From Vibrio nitrifigilis (GTDB lineage Bacteria > Pseudomonadota > Gammaproteobacteria > Enterobacterales > Vibrionaceae): DNA of 64,000 nt. Each line of letters opens with the position of its first letter. Position 1 is the stretch's first letter. This document shows positions 63,606-64,000 of this stretch, piece by piece. The notes beneath the pieces were generated by a model. The model saw only the letters and a program-made list of their open reading frames with translations. It searched no databases and had not been told where the DNA came from. A program made the translations under genes and the position numbers. The DNA is taken from the NCBI RefSeq assembly GCF_015686695.1, contig NZ_JADPMR010000001.1, positions 1,674,001 to 1,738,000 on the forward strand. Direction: 5' to 3'.

Positions 63606-64000
63606 ATGCCAACTCCATGTTATATCTCTATTGAAGGTCAAACCCAAGGTCTTATCACGGCCGGAGCTTGCACCGCAGATTCAATTGGTGACTCTTATGT
63701 AGAAGGTCACGAAGATGAAATGCTGGTTCAACAATTTGACCACAATGTGACCGTTCCGACCGATCCTCAATCAGGTCAGCCTGCAGGCCAACGAGCTCAC
63801 AAGCCATTCAAATTCACTGTGTCTCTCAATAAAGCCGTTCCTTTGCTATACAACGCACTGGCTGCTGGTGAAAAAATGACATCGGTTACTTTAAAATGGT
63901 ATAGAACTTCTATTGAAGGTAAGCAAGAAAACTTCTTCACCACGACACTAGAAAACGCATCTATCGTCGATATTCGTTGTGAAATGCCTCACTGCCAAGA
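63606..64000 (+). CDS. hcp: Type VI secretion tube protein Hcp (3' end outside the window)
   Basis: The frame is open from ATG 63606 to the right edge, 131 residues of an expected 172 or so. SD AGAAGG lies before the start. The sequence (MPTPCYISIEGQTQGLI, TADSIGDSYVEGHEDEM, HKPFKFTVSLNKAVPLL, KWYRTSIEGKQENFFTT) agrees almost residue for residue with V. cholerae Hcp as I remember it. Hcp hexamers stack into the inner tube that is fired out of the cell by the contractile sheath. A sigma-54 promoter upstream fits its known control. An effector or vgrG gene may follow outside the window; that is not visible here. Confidence 0.95.
   Translation, partial: MPTPCYISIEGQTQGLITAGACTADSIGDSYVEGHEDEMLVQQFDHNVTVPTDPQSGQPAGQRAHKPFKFTVSLNKAVPLLYNALAAGEKMTSVTLKWYRTSIEGKQENFFTTTLENASIVDIRCEMPHCQ

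Overview
The window is bacterial chromosome, very probably from a Vibrio or close relative (Vibrionaceae). The evidence is the right-hand end: a divergent azoR/hrpA pair, a Vibrio-type Hcp of the type VI secretion system behind a sigma-54 promoter, GGDEF proteins and an Hsp70/DUF2760 operon, all with moderate GC and vibrio-like codon use. All family and substrate assignments were read by eye from motifs; no database search was run.

Bases 1-40929 are one large nonribosomal peptide synthetase (NRPS) locus, all on the + strand and continuing off the left edge. The main assembly line is three proteins: (i) a gene running from before the window to 8121, broken here by a one-base deletion at 4642/4643 and a CAA-to-TAA nonsense codon at 6388; (ii) 8150-14614; (iii) 14607-25874, ending in two thioesterase (TE) domains. 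Adenylation (A) domain codes read by eye give ...Thr-Ser-Leu-Thr-X(Val-like)-Leu-Ser-Ser. Dual epimerisation/condensation (E/C) domains follow Thr1, Ser2 (degenerate) and Ser7. A SyrD/PvdE-type peptide exporter follows at 25960-27642. Two further NRPSs come next (27781-32529 and 33031-40929). Each opens with an EntF-like condensation (C) domain, activates only Leu (one and two residues), and ends in its own tandem TE pair. Many catalytic motifs in the locus are degenerate, including one TE in each of these two proteins (the first TE in one, the second in the other), the exporter ATPase and one E/C domain. The locus is therefore either decaying or being remodelled. Three Ser-activating A domains form a recent gene-conversion mosaic.

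Bases 41000-46500 hold small regulatory and signalling genes: a 74-aa protein behind two LexA (SOS) boxes, a periplasmic substrate-binding protein translationally coupled to a HAMP-GGDEF diguanylate cyclase, an unrecognised basic protein, and a multi-spanning GGEEF cyclase.

Bases 46537-51945 (- strand) are a DUF2760-Hsp70-Hsp70 operon. Bases 52267-64000 are conserved housekeeping genes: a DEDDh exonuclease, a TerB-like protein, a PhoD-like phosphatase with a small acidic partner, azoR, hrpA, a small outer-membrane beta-barrel protein, an M32 carboxypeptidase and the start of hcp. Most of these units are separated by clear intrinsic terminators.
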